DNA of 64,000 nucleotides from Hymenobacter artigasi (GCF_012275535.1 NZ_JAAVTK010000001.1:496001-560000), one strand, 5' to 3'; counted from the stretch's first letter, positions 25,879-35,847 are shown. The notes: generated by a model not told the origin, from the letters alone. Numbers and translations are program-made.

Positions 25879-26015
25879 CCGGGGGCTCGAAACAGAAAAA
25901 CGCGTACCGGCCAAGCCGGCACGACGGCTGGCAGTGCCGGAGCCCGTACGTAAGGCCGGTCTATCAGGGCGGATACTTTATCTTTAGCGACTCCTATTCC
26001 CTGCCGCCTTTCTCC

Positions 26016-29000
26016 ATGAAGCCAACGCTACTTTTTACGGCTGTGCTACTGCTTAGCAGGCTTGCTGATGCCAGCGCGCAGGAAACAACTACCTCAACGC
26101 TCGAATTTATTGAGAACAAAGGGCAATGGGATGGCCACGCCCGCTACGCGGCGGCCCTGCCCGGCGGCCGCCTCTTTGCCGAAACCGATGGCCTGACCTT
26201 CGCGCTGCTGGCCGATGACGGCCGGGCCCACCACGGGCGGCACACGGCCCACGACGCCCCCCCGACCAACCAGGCCGTGCGGGGCCACGCTCTCACCCTG
26301 CACTTCGAAAACGCCGGCCCGGCCCTGCTCACGGCCGAAACGCCCACCCCCGAGCACCGCAGCTATTTCCTTGGAGCCGACCCCACGCACTGGGCCGGCG
26401 ATGTGCGCAGCTACCGCCAGCTGCGCTACGCCGGGCTGTGGCCAGGCATTGGGGCACGGGTGTACGAAAGCGCCGACCAGCGCCTGGAGTATGATTTCAC
26501 GCTGGCCCCGCATGCCAATCCGGCGGCCATTGGCCTGCGGCACGACGGGGCCGATGCCCTAACTCTGGATGGCGAGGGCAACCTGGTGGTGAAAACCAGC
26601 GTGGGCAACCTCACCGAGCGCGCCCCGCAGGCCTGGCAGACCAACGCCGCCGGCCAGCGCCGGGCCGTGCCCTGCCGCTACGTGCTGGCGGGGCGCACCG
26701 TACATTTTGCCCTGGGCAGCTACGATACCTCCCGCCCGCTCACCATCGACCCGGTGGTGATATTTGCCACCTACACCGGCTCGACGGCCGATAACTGGGG
26801 CTTCACGGCGACGTATGATGCGCAGGGCAACCTGTACTCGGGCGGCATTGCCTTCAGTGCCGGCTACCCGGCCAGCCCGGGCGCGTTCCGGACCACGTTT
26901 GCGGGCCTTATCGACATTGCCATCATTAAGTATAACCCCCGGGTGAACGGGCCGGCGGCGCGGGTCTGGGCCACCTACATTGGCGGCAACGGGCCGGATT
27001 TTCCGCACAGCCTGGTGGTGAATAACCAGGGCGAGCTGCTGGTGCTGGGCTCGACGGGCTCCGGCAACTACCCCACTACGGCCGGGGCTATTCAGCGCAC
27101 TTTTGGCGGCGGTACGGCGGCGGAGCCTTTTGGCAACTTTGGGCCGCCGTATGACCTGCCCACCGGCTCGGACCTCATTGTGACCCGCCTGAACGCCAAC
27201 GCCACGGCCCTGGTGGGCTCGACCTACCTGGGCGGCAGCGGCAACGACGGCGTGCTGCCGCTGGACCGCAACCTCTCGCCCTTCGCCACCCAAAAACAGC
27301 TGGTGCACAATTACGGCGACCCTTTCCGGGGCGATATTCTGGTGGATGCGGCCGATAATGTGTACATCGCCTCGCACACGGCTTCGACTGATTTCCCGGT
27401 GGCGCGGGGCTTCGGGAACAACTATCGGGGCGGCACTTCCGATGGCGTGGTGTGCAAGCTCACCCCCACCCTCACGGCCATCACCTGGGCCAGCTACCTG
27501 GGCGGCGCGGGGGCCGATGCCGCTTATTCCATTCAGCTGGAGCCCGGCAGCGGCGATGTGTACGTGGCTGGTGGCACCACCAGCGCCAACTTCCCGGCCA
27601 CGGCCGGGGCCTACCGCACCACCGCGCTTGGCGACGTGGACGGCTTTGCAGTACGCATTGCGGCGGCCGGCACCAGCGTATTGCGCGCTACGTACGTGGG
27701 CACGGCCGGCTACGACCAGGCGTATTTCCTGCAAACCGGCACCGATGGCGGCGTGTACCTGCTGGGCCAGACGCTGGGCCAGTTCCCCACCACGCCCGGC
27801 CTGTTCCGCACGGCCAACGGCACGCAGTTTATTCAGAAGCTCGATGCCAACTTAAACCAAAGCCTGCTCACTACCTCCTTCGGCAGCCTCGACCCCGACA
27901 ACGCGGGCCGGGTGAGCCTCGACCCCACGGCCTTTCTCGTCGACCGCTGCGACCGGGTGTACGTGTGCGGCTGGGGCGGCATGGTGAACGGCCGCTACCT
28001 GCCCGATTTCCCGGCCGCCAACCCCTACCAGGAGGGCAACGGCAGCACCACCCGCCTGCCCCTCACGGCCGACGCGCTGCAATCCAGTACCGATGGCAAC
28101 GACTTCTACCTGGCGCAGTTTTCGGCCGGCCTCACGGCCCTCACCTACGGCACGTACTATGGCAACGTGGACCCCAACGGCGAAGGCGAGCACGTGGATG
28201 GCGGCACCTCGCGCTTCGACCCGCGCGGAGTGGTGTATCAGGCGGTTTGCTCGTGCTTTGCCTACACGGGATTTCCCATTCCGCCGGGCGCAAATACGTA
28301 TTCGACCACCAATAACAGCGGGACGCTGGGCGGGCCAGCCGGCTGCAACAACGCGGCGTTTGTGTTCAACTTTCAGCCTAACATTGCCAATGCCGGCCCG
28401 GCGCAAGCCCTGTGCGTCACGGGCAGCCCGGTGCCGCTGGTGGGTACGCCCGGCGGCGGCACCTGGACCGGGCCGGGCGTGACGGGCAGCGTGGCCACAG
28501 GCTTCGTCTTCACGCCCACGCTCGCGCTGGTGGGGGTGAATACCGTTACCTACACGGTGCTCAGCACCGGCCTGTGCACCACCACCGACACGCGCCGCAT
28601 CACGGTGCTGGCCCCGCTCACGGCCGGGGCCGATACGGTGCTGTGCGCCGGCAGCACGCTGGCCGTGCGGCTGAGCGGCACGCCAGGGGGCGGCACGTTT
28701 ACGGGGCCGGGGGTGACGGGCAGCGTGGCCACGGGCTTCGTCTTCACGCTGCCGGCCGGGTTCACGGGCACCGCTACGCTGACTTATACCGTTGCCAATG
28801 CCACCTGCTCGGGGGCCAGCACGGCTACCCGGCGCGTATCGGTAGTTCCAATATCGGCGGTACAAGCCAGCTGGCAGCCCGTAGCCTGCCCCGAAAACCG
28901 CCAGGTTCCGCTCACGCTGCGCTTTCTGCTGGTTAGCTCCGCTAATTCTTCGACCCCCACGGCGGTCTGGGATTTTGGCGATGGCACGCAATCAACCGAG

Positions 29001-29357
29001 TTAAGCCCCGTTCATACCTATACCACGCCCGGCAACTACCAGCCCCTGGTGCGGCTGCGCTACAACCAGAACCCTTGCGAAACCACGGCAACCGCACCGC
29101 CGGTTGAGGTGAAAGAGCGCAAACCCGTGCCCAACATCATCACGCCCAACGGCGACGGCCAGAACCAGACGTTCCAGCTCGGTACCGGCTGCGCGCCCCG
29201 CTTGCAGGTGTTTTCGCGCTGGGGCCAGAAGATATTTGAAGCGGCCGCCTACCACGACGAATGGAATGCCGACGGCCAGCCCAACGGCGTGTACTACTAC
29301 CTGGCCACTTATCCGGATGGGCAGCAGCTGAAAGGCTGGGTGGAGGTGCGGCGATAG
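26016..29357 (+). CDS. Large secreted protein with T9SS type B sorting domain
   Basis: A 1113-residue exported protein. Signal peptide (residues 1-22, ending ADASAQ), then an N-terminal beta-rich domain beginning LEFIENKGQWDGHARYAA, typical of the DUF7948-type family. SBBP-like beta-propeller repeats (LGGSGNDG, LGGAGADAAYSIQ and similar) span about residues 250-650. Two Ig-like repeats of 78 residues follow, starting near 811 and 889. A PKD domain (WDFGDGTQSTELSPVHTY) lies near 985. The C-terminal ~80 residues (NIITPNGDGQNQTF, FSRWGQKIFE, NGVYYYLATYPDG) are the gliding-motility-associated type B sorting domain. It is a likely substrate of the T9SS encoded here. Confidence 0.9.
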   Translation: MKPTLLFTAVLLLSRLADASAQETTTSTLEFIENKGQWDGHARYAAALPGGRLFAETDGLTFALLADDGRAHHGRHTAHDAPPTNQAVRGHALTLHFENAGPALLTAETPTPEHRSYFLGADPTHWAGDVRSYRQLRYAGLWPGIGARVYESADQRLEYDFTLAPHANPAAIGLRHDGADALTLDGEGNLVVKTSVGNLTERAPQAWQTNAAGQRRAVPCRYVLAGRTVHFALGSYDTSRPLTIDPVVIFATYTGSTADNWGFTATYDAQGNLYSGGIAFSAGYPASPGAFRTTFAGLIDIAIIKYNPRVNGPAARVWATYIGGNGPDFPHSLVVNNQGELLVLGSTGSGNYPTTAGAIQRTFGGGTAAEPFGNFGPPYDLPTGSDLIVTRLNANATALVGSTYLGGSGNDGVLPLDRNLSPFATQKQLVHNYGDPFRGDILVDAADNVYIASHTASTDFPVARGFGNNYRGGTSDGVVCKLTPTLTAITWASYLGGAGADAAYSIQLEPGSGDVYVAGGTTSANFPATAGAYRTTALGDVDGFAVRIAAAGTSVLRATYVGTAGYDQAYFLQTGTDGGVYLLGQTLGQFPTTPGLFRTANGTQFIQKLDANLNQSLLTTSFGSLDPDNAGRVSLDPTAFLVDRCDRVYVCGWGGMVNGRYLPDFPAANPYQEGNGSTTRLPLTADALQSSTDGNDFYLAQFSAGLTALTYGTYYGNVDPNGEGEHVDGGTSRFDPRGVVYQAVCSCFAYTGFPIPPGANTYSTTNNSGTLGGPAGCNNAAFVFNFQPNIANAGPAQALCVTGSPVPLVGTPGGGTWTGPGVTGSVATGFVFTPTLALVGVNTVTYTVLSTGLCTTTDTRRITVLAPLTAGADTVLCAGSTLAVRLSGTPGGGTFTGPGVTGSVATGFVFTLPAGFTGTATLTYTVANATCSGASTATRRVSVVPISAVQASWQPVACPENRQVPLTLRFLLVSSANSSTPTAVWDFGDGTQSTELSPVHTYTTPGNYQPLVRLRYNQNPCETTATAPPVEVKERKPVPNIITPNGDGQNQTFQLGTGCAPRLQVFSRWGQKIFEAAAYHDEWNADGQPNGVYYYLATYPDGQQLKGWVEVRR

Positions 29358-29387
29358 CAGGACCAAAGAGAGGGAGTAGCCTGGCGG

Positions 29388-29474
29388 GTCATGCAGCGCG
29401 CAGCGAAGCATCTTGCCCGCCGGCAGCAATTATTTACTATCGCGGTAGAGATGTTTCGCTGCGCGCTGCATGAC
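29388..29474. repeat. 26 bp palindrome, copy 3 of GTCATG family
   Basis: Arms 29388-29413 and 29449-29474 pair with one G-U pair around a 35-base loop. The outer end GTCATGC and the inner end AAGCATCT match the other two copies, while the stem middle (AGCGCGCAGCG) is different. The loop holds CAGCAATTATTTACTATCGC, aligned with the loops at 5070 and 53603. It lies between convergent genes. Confidence 0.88.
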
Positions 29475-29490
29475 GTACTCACAAGCCTCA

Positions 29491-30756
29491 TTACGCCCGG
29501 AAAACCACGCGCTGCCACAGCCAGCGCACATCGGCCCAGCCGGGCACGATATCCACCCACGTCGCCTCGATGGCCCGGCGGTAGCGCCCCACCAGGTACA
29601 GCACCCCTGCCGCGTAGGAGGCCGACATGCTCAGCGCCGCCCCCACGATGCCCAGCGGCGGCACCAGCAGCAGGCAGGCGGGCACCGTCACGGCCAGGCC
29701 CAGCAGCGTAGCGCGGTTGTTGATGCCGTACTGGCCCGTGCCGGCGAAGTAGGTGCTGGCCTGCATGCCGGCCCCGTTGATAAGGATGCCGGGAGCCAGC
29801 GCCATAATTACGCCGTGCGCCGCCCCGAACTCGGGCCCAAAAATGGCGGCCAGCCACCCGGCCGGCACGGCGGCCAGCACCAGCACCGCCCCGGCCGTGG
29901 CCAGCAGCGTGAGCCGACTGCCGCGCAGGGCAGCGTGGGTTTGCTCGCGCTTGTCGGGCGCGTTCACCAGGGCCACGTATTGAATGAGCGCCGTGCTGCG
30001 CGGAATCAGCCAGATGGCCTCGGCCAGCGCCACCCCTACCGAGAGGATACCCAGCGCCCGGGTATCGGCTAGGTACACCACGGCGTAGTAGCTGAAGCGG
30101 TAGTTGGCGAAGGCCAATAAATTGCTCAGGTGCGCGCCCCGGCTGTGGCGGGCCAGCTCGCGGGCCGCCGCCCGGCGACGGATGCGCCGGCTGCCCCAGG
30201 CATCGGGCAGGCGCAGCAGCAGCGCCGTGCTGATGAGCCACGGCAGGCCGTAGGCCAGGTAGTTGGCATAGTAATAAGCATCGATGGAAAGCCAGCGCAA
30301 CGGCCCGAACGCCACCGCCAGCGCCACGGCCAGCAACCCGGCCTGCGTGGTAGTGAGCACGTTGTAGGTCCGTTCCCGCTGCCGGCCCAGCAGCAGAAAT
30401 ACGTTGATGGACAACAGCACCTGCACCAGCGCCACTGCCCCGAGGTGCAGCACATAGGCAGCGCTCACCGGCCGCAGCAGGCCCACCAAGGCCGCCCCGC
30501 CCAGGCTCACGAGCGCGCCCCAGCCGTAGGCCGGCAGCAGCAGCAGCCACACATTGCGGCGCGGCACCAGATATATCAAGGACGAGCCGCCCACCAGCCC
30601 GGCCAGCAACGCCAGCCCCGATACATCGGTCACAAACAGGCTGACCTGCCCGCGCCCCGCCGCGCCCAGGCACCGCGCCGTGAGCCACACCACCGCGAAG
30701 CTCAGCCCCGCCGTGAGTACCCGCGCCGCAAAATGCTGGAGAATGCGCTTAATCAT
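29491..30756 (-). CDS. Oligosaccharide flippase (Wzx/MurJ-type) family protein
   Basis: Inner-membrane protein of 421 residues with about 12 hydrophobic helices, arranged as in polysaccharide flippases of the MOP superfamily. The N-terminus MIKRILQHFAARVLTAGLSFAVVWLTAR is typical. It would move lipid-linked sugar units across the membrane. It is 87 bases downstream of the family 4 glycosyltransferase, with no terminator between, so both probably form a small glycan operon. Substrate unknown. The start ATG 30756 gives a normal first helix. Confidence 0.82.
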   Translation of the reverse strand: MIKRILQHFAARVLTAGLSFAVVWLTARCLGAAGRGQVSLFVTDVSGLALLAGLVGGSSLIYLVPRRNVWLLLLPAYGWGALVSLGGAALVGLLRPVSAAYVLHLGAVALVQVLLSINVFLLLGRQRERTYNVLTTTQAGLLAVALAVAFGPLRWLSIDAYYYANYLAYGLPWLISTALLLRLPDAWGSRRIRRRAAARELARHSRGAHLSNLLAFANYRFSYYAVVYLADTRALGILSVGVALAEAIWLIPRSTALIQYVALVNAPDKREQTHAALRGSRLTLLATAGAVLVLAAVPAGWLAAIFGPEFGAAHGVIMALAPGILINGAGMQASTYFAGTGQYGINNRATLLGLAVTVPACLLLVPPLGIVGAALSMSASYAAGVLYLVGRYRRAIEATWVDIVPGWADVRWLWQRVVFRA

Positions 30757-30843
30757 AGAGGAAGGCAGGTATTCGTCGGCTTCCAGCTGGCAGACACCTG
30801 CTGAAGCCAAAACGCCGGCTTTTGTACCGGTTCTGTACTTTTA

Positions 30844-32058
30844 TTACTCGTTTAATACTTTTTGATACAATTCTCCAAAGGCCCGCCCTACCGCTGCCGG
30901 TGCACACCGTGCCGTAGCATCAGCCCGCAGCTGCATTGGGTCGAAGCAAATACCGTTGTCAATCACCTGTTTGATAGCATTTTCTAACGCTGCTTCGTCG
31001 TCAGGATTCACCAGCAGGCCAAAGGCATTTTCGGGTTGAAAAAGCTCCGGCACGCCGCCGGTGCGGGTGGCCACTACCGGGCAGCCACTGGCCCGCGCCT
31101 CCAGCAGCACGCAGCCGAAGGTTTCGGCGCGGCTGAAAGATACCAGCGCGGTAGCACGGGCCATTTCGGCGGCCACGGCCTCATGCGGTAGCTTGCCGAG
31201 GAAGGTTACGGTGCCATCGGCCAGCAGGTCCAGCTCGGTGGCGTAGGCGTGTAGCGCCTGCTCGTCGGGACCGTAGCCGGCAATGCGCAGCTGCAGGCCG
31301 GGCGAAGCAGTACGCAGCCGCGCCACCACTCGCAGCACGCCGGAGATGTTCTTCACCTGGTCATGAAAGGCGGAAACGTGCAGCAGCGTGGCTTGGTAGA
31401 TTGGCGGGTTGGTGGATTGGTGGGTTGGTGGGTTGGGGTGAAAAAGCCCGGTATCTACCACGTTGGCGATGACCACGGAGCGCGGGTTCACAAAGCCCAG
31501 CGCGGCCATGGCCCGCCGCAACCCATCCGACACGGTGTGCAGGGCCGCCGCCTGGCGCACCACCGCCCGCGTGAGCACCCGCCGCAGCCCGGAAATACCG
31601 CCGGCCCGCGCGGGCAAATACAGCGTCCAGTGCTCGGTGACAATGAATGGGATGCCGCGCACCGCCCGCAACGCCCACGCAAACAGGCCCGTGCGCAGCA
31701 GTACATGTACATGCACTAAATCGGGCCGCTGGCCGCCCCAGTGCTGCCGCAGCCGCCGGTAGCCGCGCAGCAGGCACCAGAAATACAGCAGCAGCTTCAG
31801 CGGCTTATCAACCAGGCCCAGGCCGGTGGGCACGGCGCGGTAGTAATAGCGCAGCGTGGGCCACGCGCCGCTGAAATCCTCATCTGCCGCAATCAAGCCC
31901 GGCAGCGGCCCGCGCGCCACGGCTGCGAACAGCACCGCCACCTCCACACCGCCGTGCGCCGCGATGGCTGCTACGTGCCGCGCCACAAAGTCGCCGTCCT
32001 GGTCGTCGTAGCGGTTGGGGTACCACTTGGGCAGGTGCAAAACACGGGGCGATTTCAA
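30844..32058 (-). CDS. Family 4 glycosyltransferase
   Basis: GT-B fold enzyme that adds a nucleotide-sugar residue to an acceptor. It has the N-terminal Rossmann start RVLHLPKWYPNRYDDQDGDF, FIVTEHWTLYLPAR in the middle, and the GT4 donor-site signature around FSRAETFGCVLLEARASGCPVVATRTGGVPEL. TTG 32058 is chosen because family members begin a few residues before VLHLPKWYP. ATG 32127 is also in frame, but it sits one base from the terminator hairpin of the preceding gene. Residues 207-222 contain a Pro/Thr insert (NPPTHQSTNPP) encoded by an octamer repeat, absent from usual relatives. Confidence 0.85.
   Translation of the reverse strand: MKSPRVLHLPKWYPNRYDDQDGDFVARHVAAIAAHGGVEVAVLFAAVARGPLPGLIAADEDFSGAWPTLRYYYRAVPTGLGLVDKPLKLLLYFWCLLRGYRRLRQHWGGQRPDLVHVHVLLRTGLFAWALRAVRGIPFIVTEHWTLYLPARAGGISGLRRVLTRAVVRQAAALHTVSDGLRRAMAALGFVNPRSVVIANVVDTGLFHPNPPTHQSTNPPIYQATLLHVSAFHDQVKNISGVLRVVARLRTASPGLQLRIAGYGPDEQALHAYATELDLLADGTVTFLGKLPHEAVAAEMARATALVSFSRAETFGCVLLEARASGCPVVATRTGGVPELFQPENAFGLLVNPDDEAALENAIKQVIDNGICFDPMQLRADATARCAPAAVGRAFGELYQKVLNE
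31393..31438 (-). repeat. Octamer tandem repeat inside the glycosyltransferase gene
   Basis: About five degenerate copies of GGTTGGTG/ATTGGTGG in plus-strand reading. The octamer length is not a multiple of three, so each copy is read in a different frame; three copies restore the frame. It encodes the Pro/Thr-rich insert in the coding sequence. Confidence 0.8.
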
Positions 32059-32127
32059 GGGAGAAATGCGGAGAATGAATGGGCCTATGGGCCGGCAAGT
32101 TACGGCCTGGGCAAAGGGCCGACGCAT

Positions 32128-32160
32128 AAAAAAGCCGCCGCTCCCAAGGGAAGCGGCGGC
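32128..32160 (-). terminator. Terminator after the Oar-like receptor gene
   Basis: 9 bp stem GCCGCCGCT/AGCGGCGGC with six T following on the minus strand. Confidence 0.9.
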
Positions 32161-32183
32161 TTGAAGAGTAGCAGGCTTGCGAA

Positions 32184-35100
32184 CTAGAACGAGTAGCGCA
32201 GGCCCAGCTGCCCCTGCCAGCGCGAGGCCAGTTGGTCGATGGAGTAGGTGGCCGGCGTGCCGTAGGTGAAGGCCGGGCGGTTGAACGAGTTGGCGTTGTA
32301 GCTGGTCGAGATGGTGCCGGCACCATCGGCGTAGCCCACTTGGGTGAGGCCGGTGCCCAGCGTCGAGTTGAAAGTATTGGGCACGAAGTACTGGCGGCCC
32401 CAATTGCTATTCAGGAAGTTGCCGAAGTTGATGATGTCCAGCGAAACCTGGATGGTGTGAGCCTTGGGCGTGATGCCAGCGGCGTTGGCTTCCAGGTTGC
32501 CAAGTTTCACGTCCATCATCAGGCGAATGTCGGCCTGGTTGTTCCAGGGGGTGCGGCCGGCATTGCGCTCGGTGTACTGGCCCCGGCGGGTTTTCAGGTA
32601 GCTGTCGTTGTCCACGAAGCTGTTGAAGGCGGCGCTTTGGGCACCGGAGGCATCCACACCGTAGCCGTTGGGGTTGGTGGTAGGCACTACGGGGCCGGCC
32701 CCTTTGCTCACAAACACGATGTCGGAAGCCGAAGTCGGGATGTAAGCCAACTGCACGTTCTGCTGGCCGTTGCCGAAGAAGTTGTTGTTGTAGACCCAGG
32801 TGTAGGGCGAGCCGCTGGCGTAGGTCAGCACCGAGGTGAAGTAGCCGGTGAAGCGCTGGGCGAAGGTCTTGTGCAGGTTGATGGAAGCCACCACGCGGTG
32901 GCGCAAGTCGAAGTTGGAGTAGGCCAGGGCGGGGTTGTTCACGTTCAGGGCCGGGTTCAGCTCCCAGTTGCTCTGGGGCGAGTTGCGGATGCCGTTGCTG
33001 ATGTCCTTGCTCTGGCCGTAGGTGTAGGCCACCGAGGCATCCACCAGGTTGTTAATGGTTTGGCCCACCGAGCCGGTGAGCTGGTAGCGGTAGCCCTTCT
33101 GAGTATTAGTCAGGAAAAAGGCGTTCGAGAAGCCCGAATTCACCTTGCCGCTGGCGTACACGGGACTCTCGGTGGGGCCGTTGGCCAGGTAGGTCACCTT
33201 GTCGTTCAGGTTGATGTTCTCAAACTGCACGTCCTGCAAGGTTTTGGTATAGAGGCCTTCCACCGAGAAGCGGGTGCCGGTTTTCAGCTTGACATCGAAG
33301 GCCAGCGACGAGCGCCACACCTGCGGCATCTTGAAGTTATTGTCCACCAGGTTGGCCTCGGTGGGGCTGCTCTTCAGGTTGTTGGGGTTGTAGTTGGCCG
33401 TGGGCAGCTGGCTGTAAATGTTGTTCGGGTTCTGGTTCAGGTAAACGGTTTTGGGACCCGTATTGCTGGCCGACTGAATATTGTTGTAGTCTACCGAGTT
33501 GAAATTCACGCCGTTGTTGTAATAAGCGTAGCCGAACCAGGCAAACGGCACGCGGCCGGTGAAGATGCCCGAGCCGCCGCGAATCACGAACGAACCGTCG
33601 CCCTTCGCGTCGTAGTTGAAGCCCAGGCGGGGCGAGAACTGCACCTGGCCCAGGTAGTTGTTGTTCAGCTGCGTCCAGGGCGTGTGCGAGTAGGTCTGGT
33701 TCAGCGTGTTCACGTCGTTCTGCGGGTTGTTCACCAGGGCCGTGTTCAGGGCCGGCTTGGTGGGCAGCGAGGCGATATCGAAACGAATGCCGGGCGTGAT
33801 TTTCAGCTTATCGGTCACGTTCCACTCGTCCTGCAGGTAGGCGCTGTAGAAGTTGATGTTGAACGCGGCCGACGGGTTGTTGTAGTTGTACTGGTAGGAG
33901 TTGTCGCCCACCGTGCCGTTGTTGTAGGTACCGCGGATGCGACTGGGCTTGTCGGCCAGGAAGTCGTTCACGTTGTTGTACTCGATGCGGCCGTTCCAGG
34001 AGTTGATGAAGCCGTAGTCGATGTTGTAGAACTCGTTGTGCGTGCCCAGCGTGAGGGCGTGCGCCCCCACGTAGTACGTGAAGTTGTCGGTGAGCTCAAA
34101 CGTCTTCTGGCGGGTGTTGAAGATGCTGGCCTCGCGGTCCGAGCCGAGCAGAATCTGGTTCGAGCCCGAGTAGTAGCTTGAAGTACCGAGCGTGCCCGGC
34201 GTGGTGCCCACGTTGTTAATCTGCACGGCCGGAAACAGGTTGGCCTGGCCGCCCAGCAGGTCGCGGTAGTCGTGGATGTTGGTGTAGCCCAGAATCAGGT
34301 TGTTGGCAAACTTGCTGCTGAAGTTGCTTTTCACTTCCAGCACCGTCGAGTTTTGCACATTGTGCTGGGTGTAGTCCTGCGAGCCAAACTTGAACAGACT
34401 GCCCGAGCGCTCCAGATTGGTGGCTTCCGAGGTGATGAAGTTGTGGCGCAGCGCAATGCTGGTCTTATCATCGAGGTTGAAGTCGAGGCGCCCGAAAATC
34501 TTGTTGCTGTTCGCGTGGATGTTGTAGGCCCCGTACTCGCCCACGTTGTAGCTGGCCGTACCCAGCGAGCCATCGGCATTCTTCACCGTGTAGTTGCTCA
34601 GCTTATTGGTAATGGCCTGAGCCAAGTCCGTGGTCACGGGCGAGCCGGGCGTGCCGGCGGCGTAGAACTGCGGCTCCTGGCGGCGGGCAATTTCGGCGTT
34701 GGTGAAGAAGAACAGCTTGTTCTTGATAATGGGGCCGCCGATGCGGAAACCCGTCTGATAGTCGTGGTAATCCGAGCCGATGCGCGCCTTTTCGCTGTCG
34801 ATGCTGCGGCCGGTCACGTTCTGGTTGCGGCCGTAGCCATACACCGAGCCCGTCACCTCATTGGTGCCGGAGCGCGTCACGGCATTCACCGAGCCGCCCG
34901 TGAAGTTGCCCAGCTTCACATCATACGGGGCCACCGAAGCCTGAATTTCCTGAATGGCATCGAGGGAAATGGGGTTGGCGCGGGCCGAGCCGCCGGGCAG
35001 GCCGCTGGTGCCGCTCTGCCCACCCAGCGAGGGCGAAAAGCCGATGGCGTCGTTGTTCACGGCCCCGTCCAGGGTCACGTTGTTGTAGCGGAACGAACTG

Positions 35101-35612
35101 CCCGCAAACGAGCCGTTGGCGTTGCGCGGGTCGAGGCGCGTGAAGTCTGACAGGCTGCGCGAGATGGTGGGCAACTGCTGGAGTGCTTCGCGGCCCACGG
35201 TGGTGCCGGCCCCGGTTTTGGTGGCCTGGGTGTTGCCCACCACCACTACTTCGTTCAGGGCCTGGCTCTCGGTGGCCAGCACAAAGTTGAGGCGGGTGGT
35301 ATTACCCAGGGTCAGGAATACGTCGGTCACGGTCTGCTCCTTGTAGCCCACGTAGGTCACCGTAACCGAGTAGGGGCCGCCGGGAGCCAGGTTCGGAATC
35401 GTGAAGCGGCCATCGGGCTCGGTGCCGGTGCCGCGCTTGGTGCCGGTGGGCAGGTTGGTGGCCACCACGGTCACCCCAATAAGGTCTTCGCCTTTGTCGG
35501 AAGTCACTTTTCCGCTCAGGGCGGACGTCGTTACCTGCGCCGAAGCTAGGTGTTGAATGACCAGAAAAAGCAAGCTGAAAAGAGAAGCTCGCAGTCCATT
35601 GACATACTTCAT
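32184..35612 (-). CDS. Oar-like TonB-dependent receptor with carboxypeptidase regulatory domain
   Basis: Outer-membrane protein of 1142 residues. Signal peptide (ending HLASAQ), then a carboxypeptidase-regulatory-like beta domain (LSGKVTSDKGEDLIGVTVVATN) at about residues 30-110. A TonB plug-like segment follows with EVVVVGNTQATKTGAGTTVGRE and VTLDGAVNNDAIGFSPS, then a long barrel with many YG/NN-rich turns, ending in an aromatic residue (LGLRYSF). The order matches Oar-type receptors of Bacteroidota and Myxococcus. A TonB box is not obvious. The ligand is unknown. The start ATG 35612 gives the signal peptide; upstream codons are leader. Confidence 0.9.
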   Translation of the reverse strand: MKYVNGLRASLFSLLFLVIQHLASAQVTTSALSGKVTSDKGEDLIGVTVVATNLPTGTKRGTGTEPDGRFTIPNLAPGGPYSVTVTYVGYKEQTVTDVFLTLGNTTRLNFVLATESQALNEVVVVGNTQATKTGAGTTVGREALQQLPTISRSLSDFTRLDPRNANGSFAGSSFRYNNVTLDGAVNNDAIGFSPSLGGQSGTSGLPGGSARANPISLDAIQEIQASVAPYDVKLGNFTGGSVNAVTRSGTNEVTGSVYGYGRNQNVTGRSIDSEKARIGSDYHDYQTGFRIGGPIIKNKLFFFTNAEIARRQEPQFYAAGTPGSPVTTDLAQAITNKLSNYTVKNADGSLGTASYNVGEYGAYNIHANSNKIFGRLDFNLDDKTSIALRHNFITSEATNLERSGSLFKFGSQDYTQHNVQNSTVLEVKSNFSSKFANNLILGYTNIHDYRDLLGGQANLFPAVQINNVGTTPGTLGTSSYYSGSNQILLGSDREASIFNTRQKTFELTDNFTYYVGAHALTLGTHNEFYNIDYGFINSWNGRIEYNNVNDFLADKPSRIRGTYNNGTVGDNSYQYNYNNPSAAFNINFYSAYLQDEWNVTDKLKITPGIRFDIASLPTKPALNTALVNNPQNDVNTLNQTYSHTPWTQLNNNYLGQVQFSPRLGFNYDAKGDGSFVIRGGSGIFTGRVPFAWFGYAYYNNGVNFNSVDYNNIQSASNTGPKTVYLNQNPNNIYSQLPTANYNPNNLKSSPTEANLVDNNFKMPQVWRSSLAFDVKLKTGTRFSVEGLYTKTLQDVQFENINLNDKVTYLANGPTESPVYASGKVNSGFSNAFFLTNTQKGYRYQLTGSVGQTINNLVDASVAYTYGQSKDISNGIRNSPQSNWELNPALNVNNPALAYSNFDLRHRVVASINLHKTFAQRFTGYFTSVLTYASGSPYTWVYNNNFFGNGQQNVQLAYIPTSASDIVFVSKGAGPVVPTTNPNGYGVDASGAQSAAFNSFVDNDSYLKTRRGQYTERNAGRTPWNNQADIRLMMDVKLGNLEANAAGITPKAHTIQVSLDIINFGNFLNSNWGRQYFVPNTFNSTLGTGLTQVGYADGAGTISTSYNANSFNRPAFTYGTPATYSIDQLASRWQGQLGLRYSF

Positions 35613-35758
35613 GATGAAGGGGGAATGTTTGAGCCACAAAGTTCCGGCGATATCCAAGGGGGTAACATGAAGATTGATTCATGAAATTGTTATGCCTCAG
35701 ACTGGTTGGTAACAATAAGGCAACAACCAGTTTTGCATCGGCACCAAACAGCCAACCA

Positions 35759-35790
35759 TAAAAAAGCCTGCCCCAAACCGGGGCAGGCTC
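35759..35790 (-). terminator. Terminator after the type A cargo gene
   Basis: 10 bp stem GCCTGCCCC(A)/GGGGCAGGC with a short loop, then six T on the minus strand. Confidence 0.9.
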
Positions 35791-35847
35791 CTAACTCGGA
35801 CTAAAATACATCACCTTTAATCAACCAATGCGCTTTATATCATTTAG

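Noticed and set aside
26559-27734. 391-codon minus-strand frame opposite the type B cargo gene
   Set aside because: Arg/Gly/Val-rich shadow of the real frame; no signal, domain or promoter.
29309-30688. 459-codon minus-strand frame overlapping the flippase
   Set aside because: Overlaps the flippase in another frame on the same strand, is Gly/Arg/Ala-rich and lacks membrane helices. Composition artefact.
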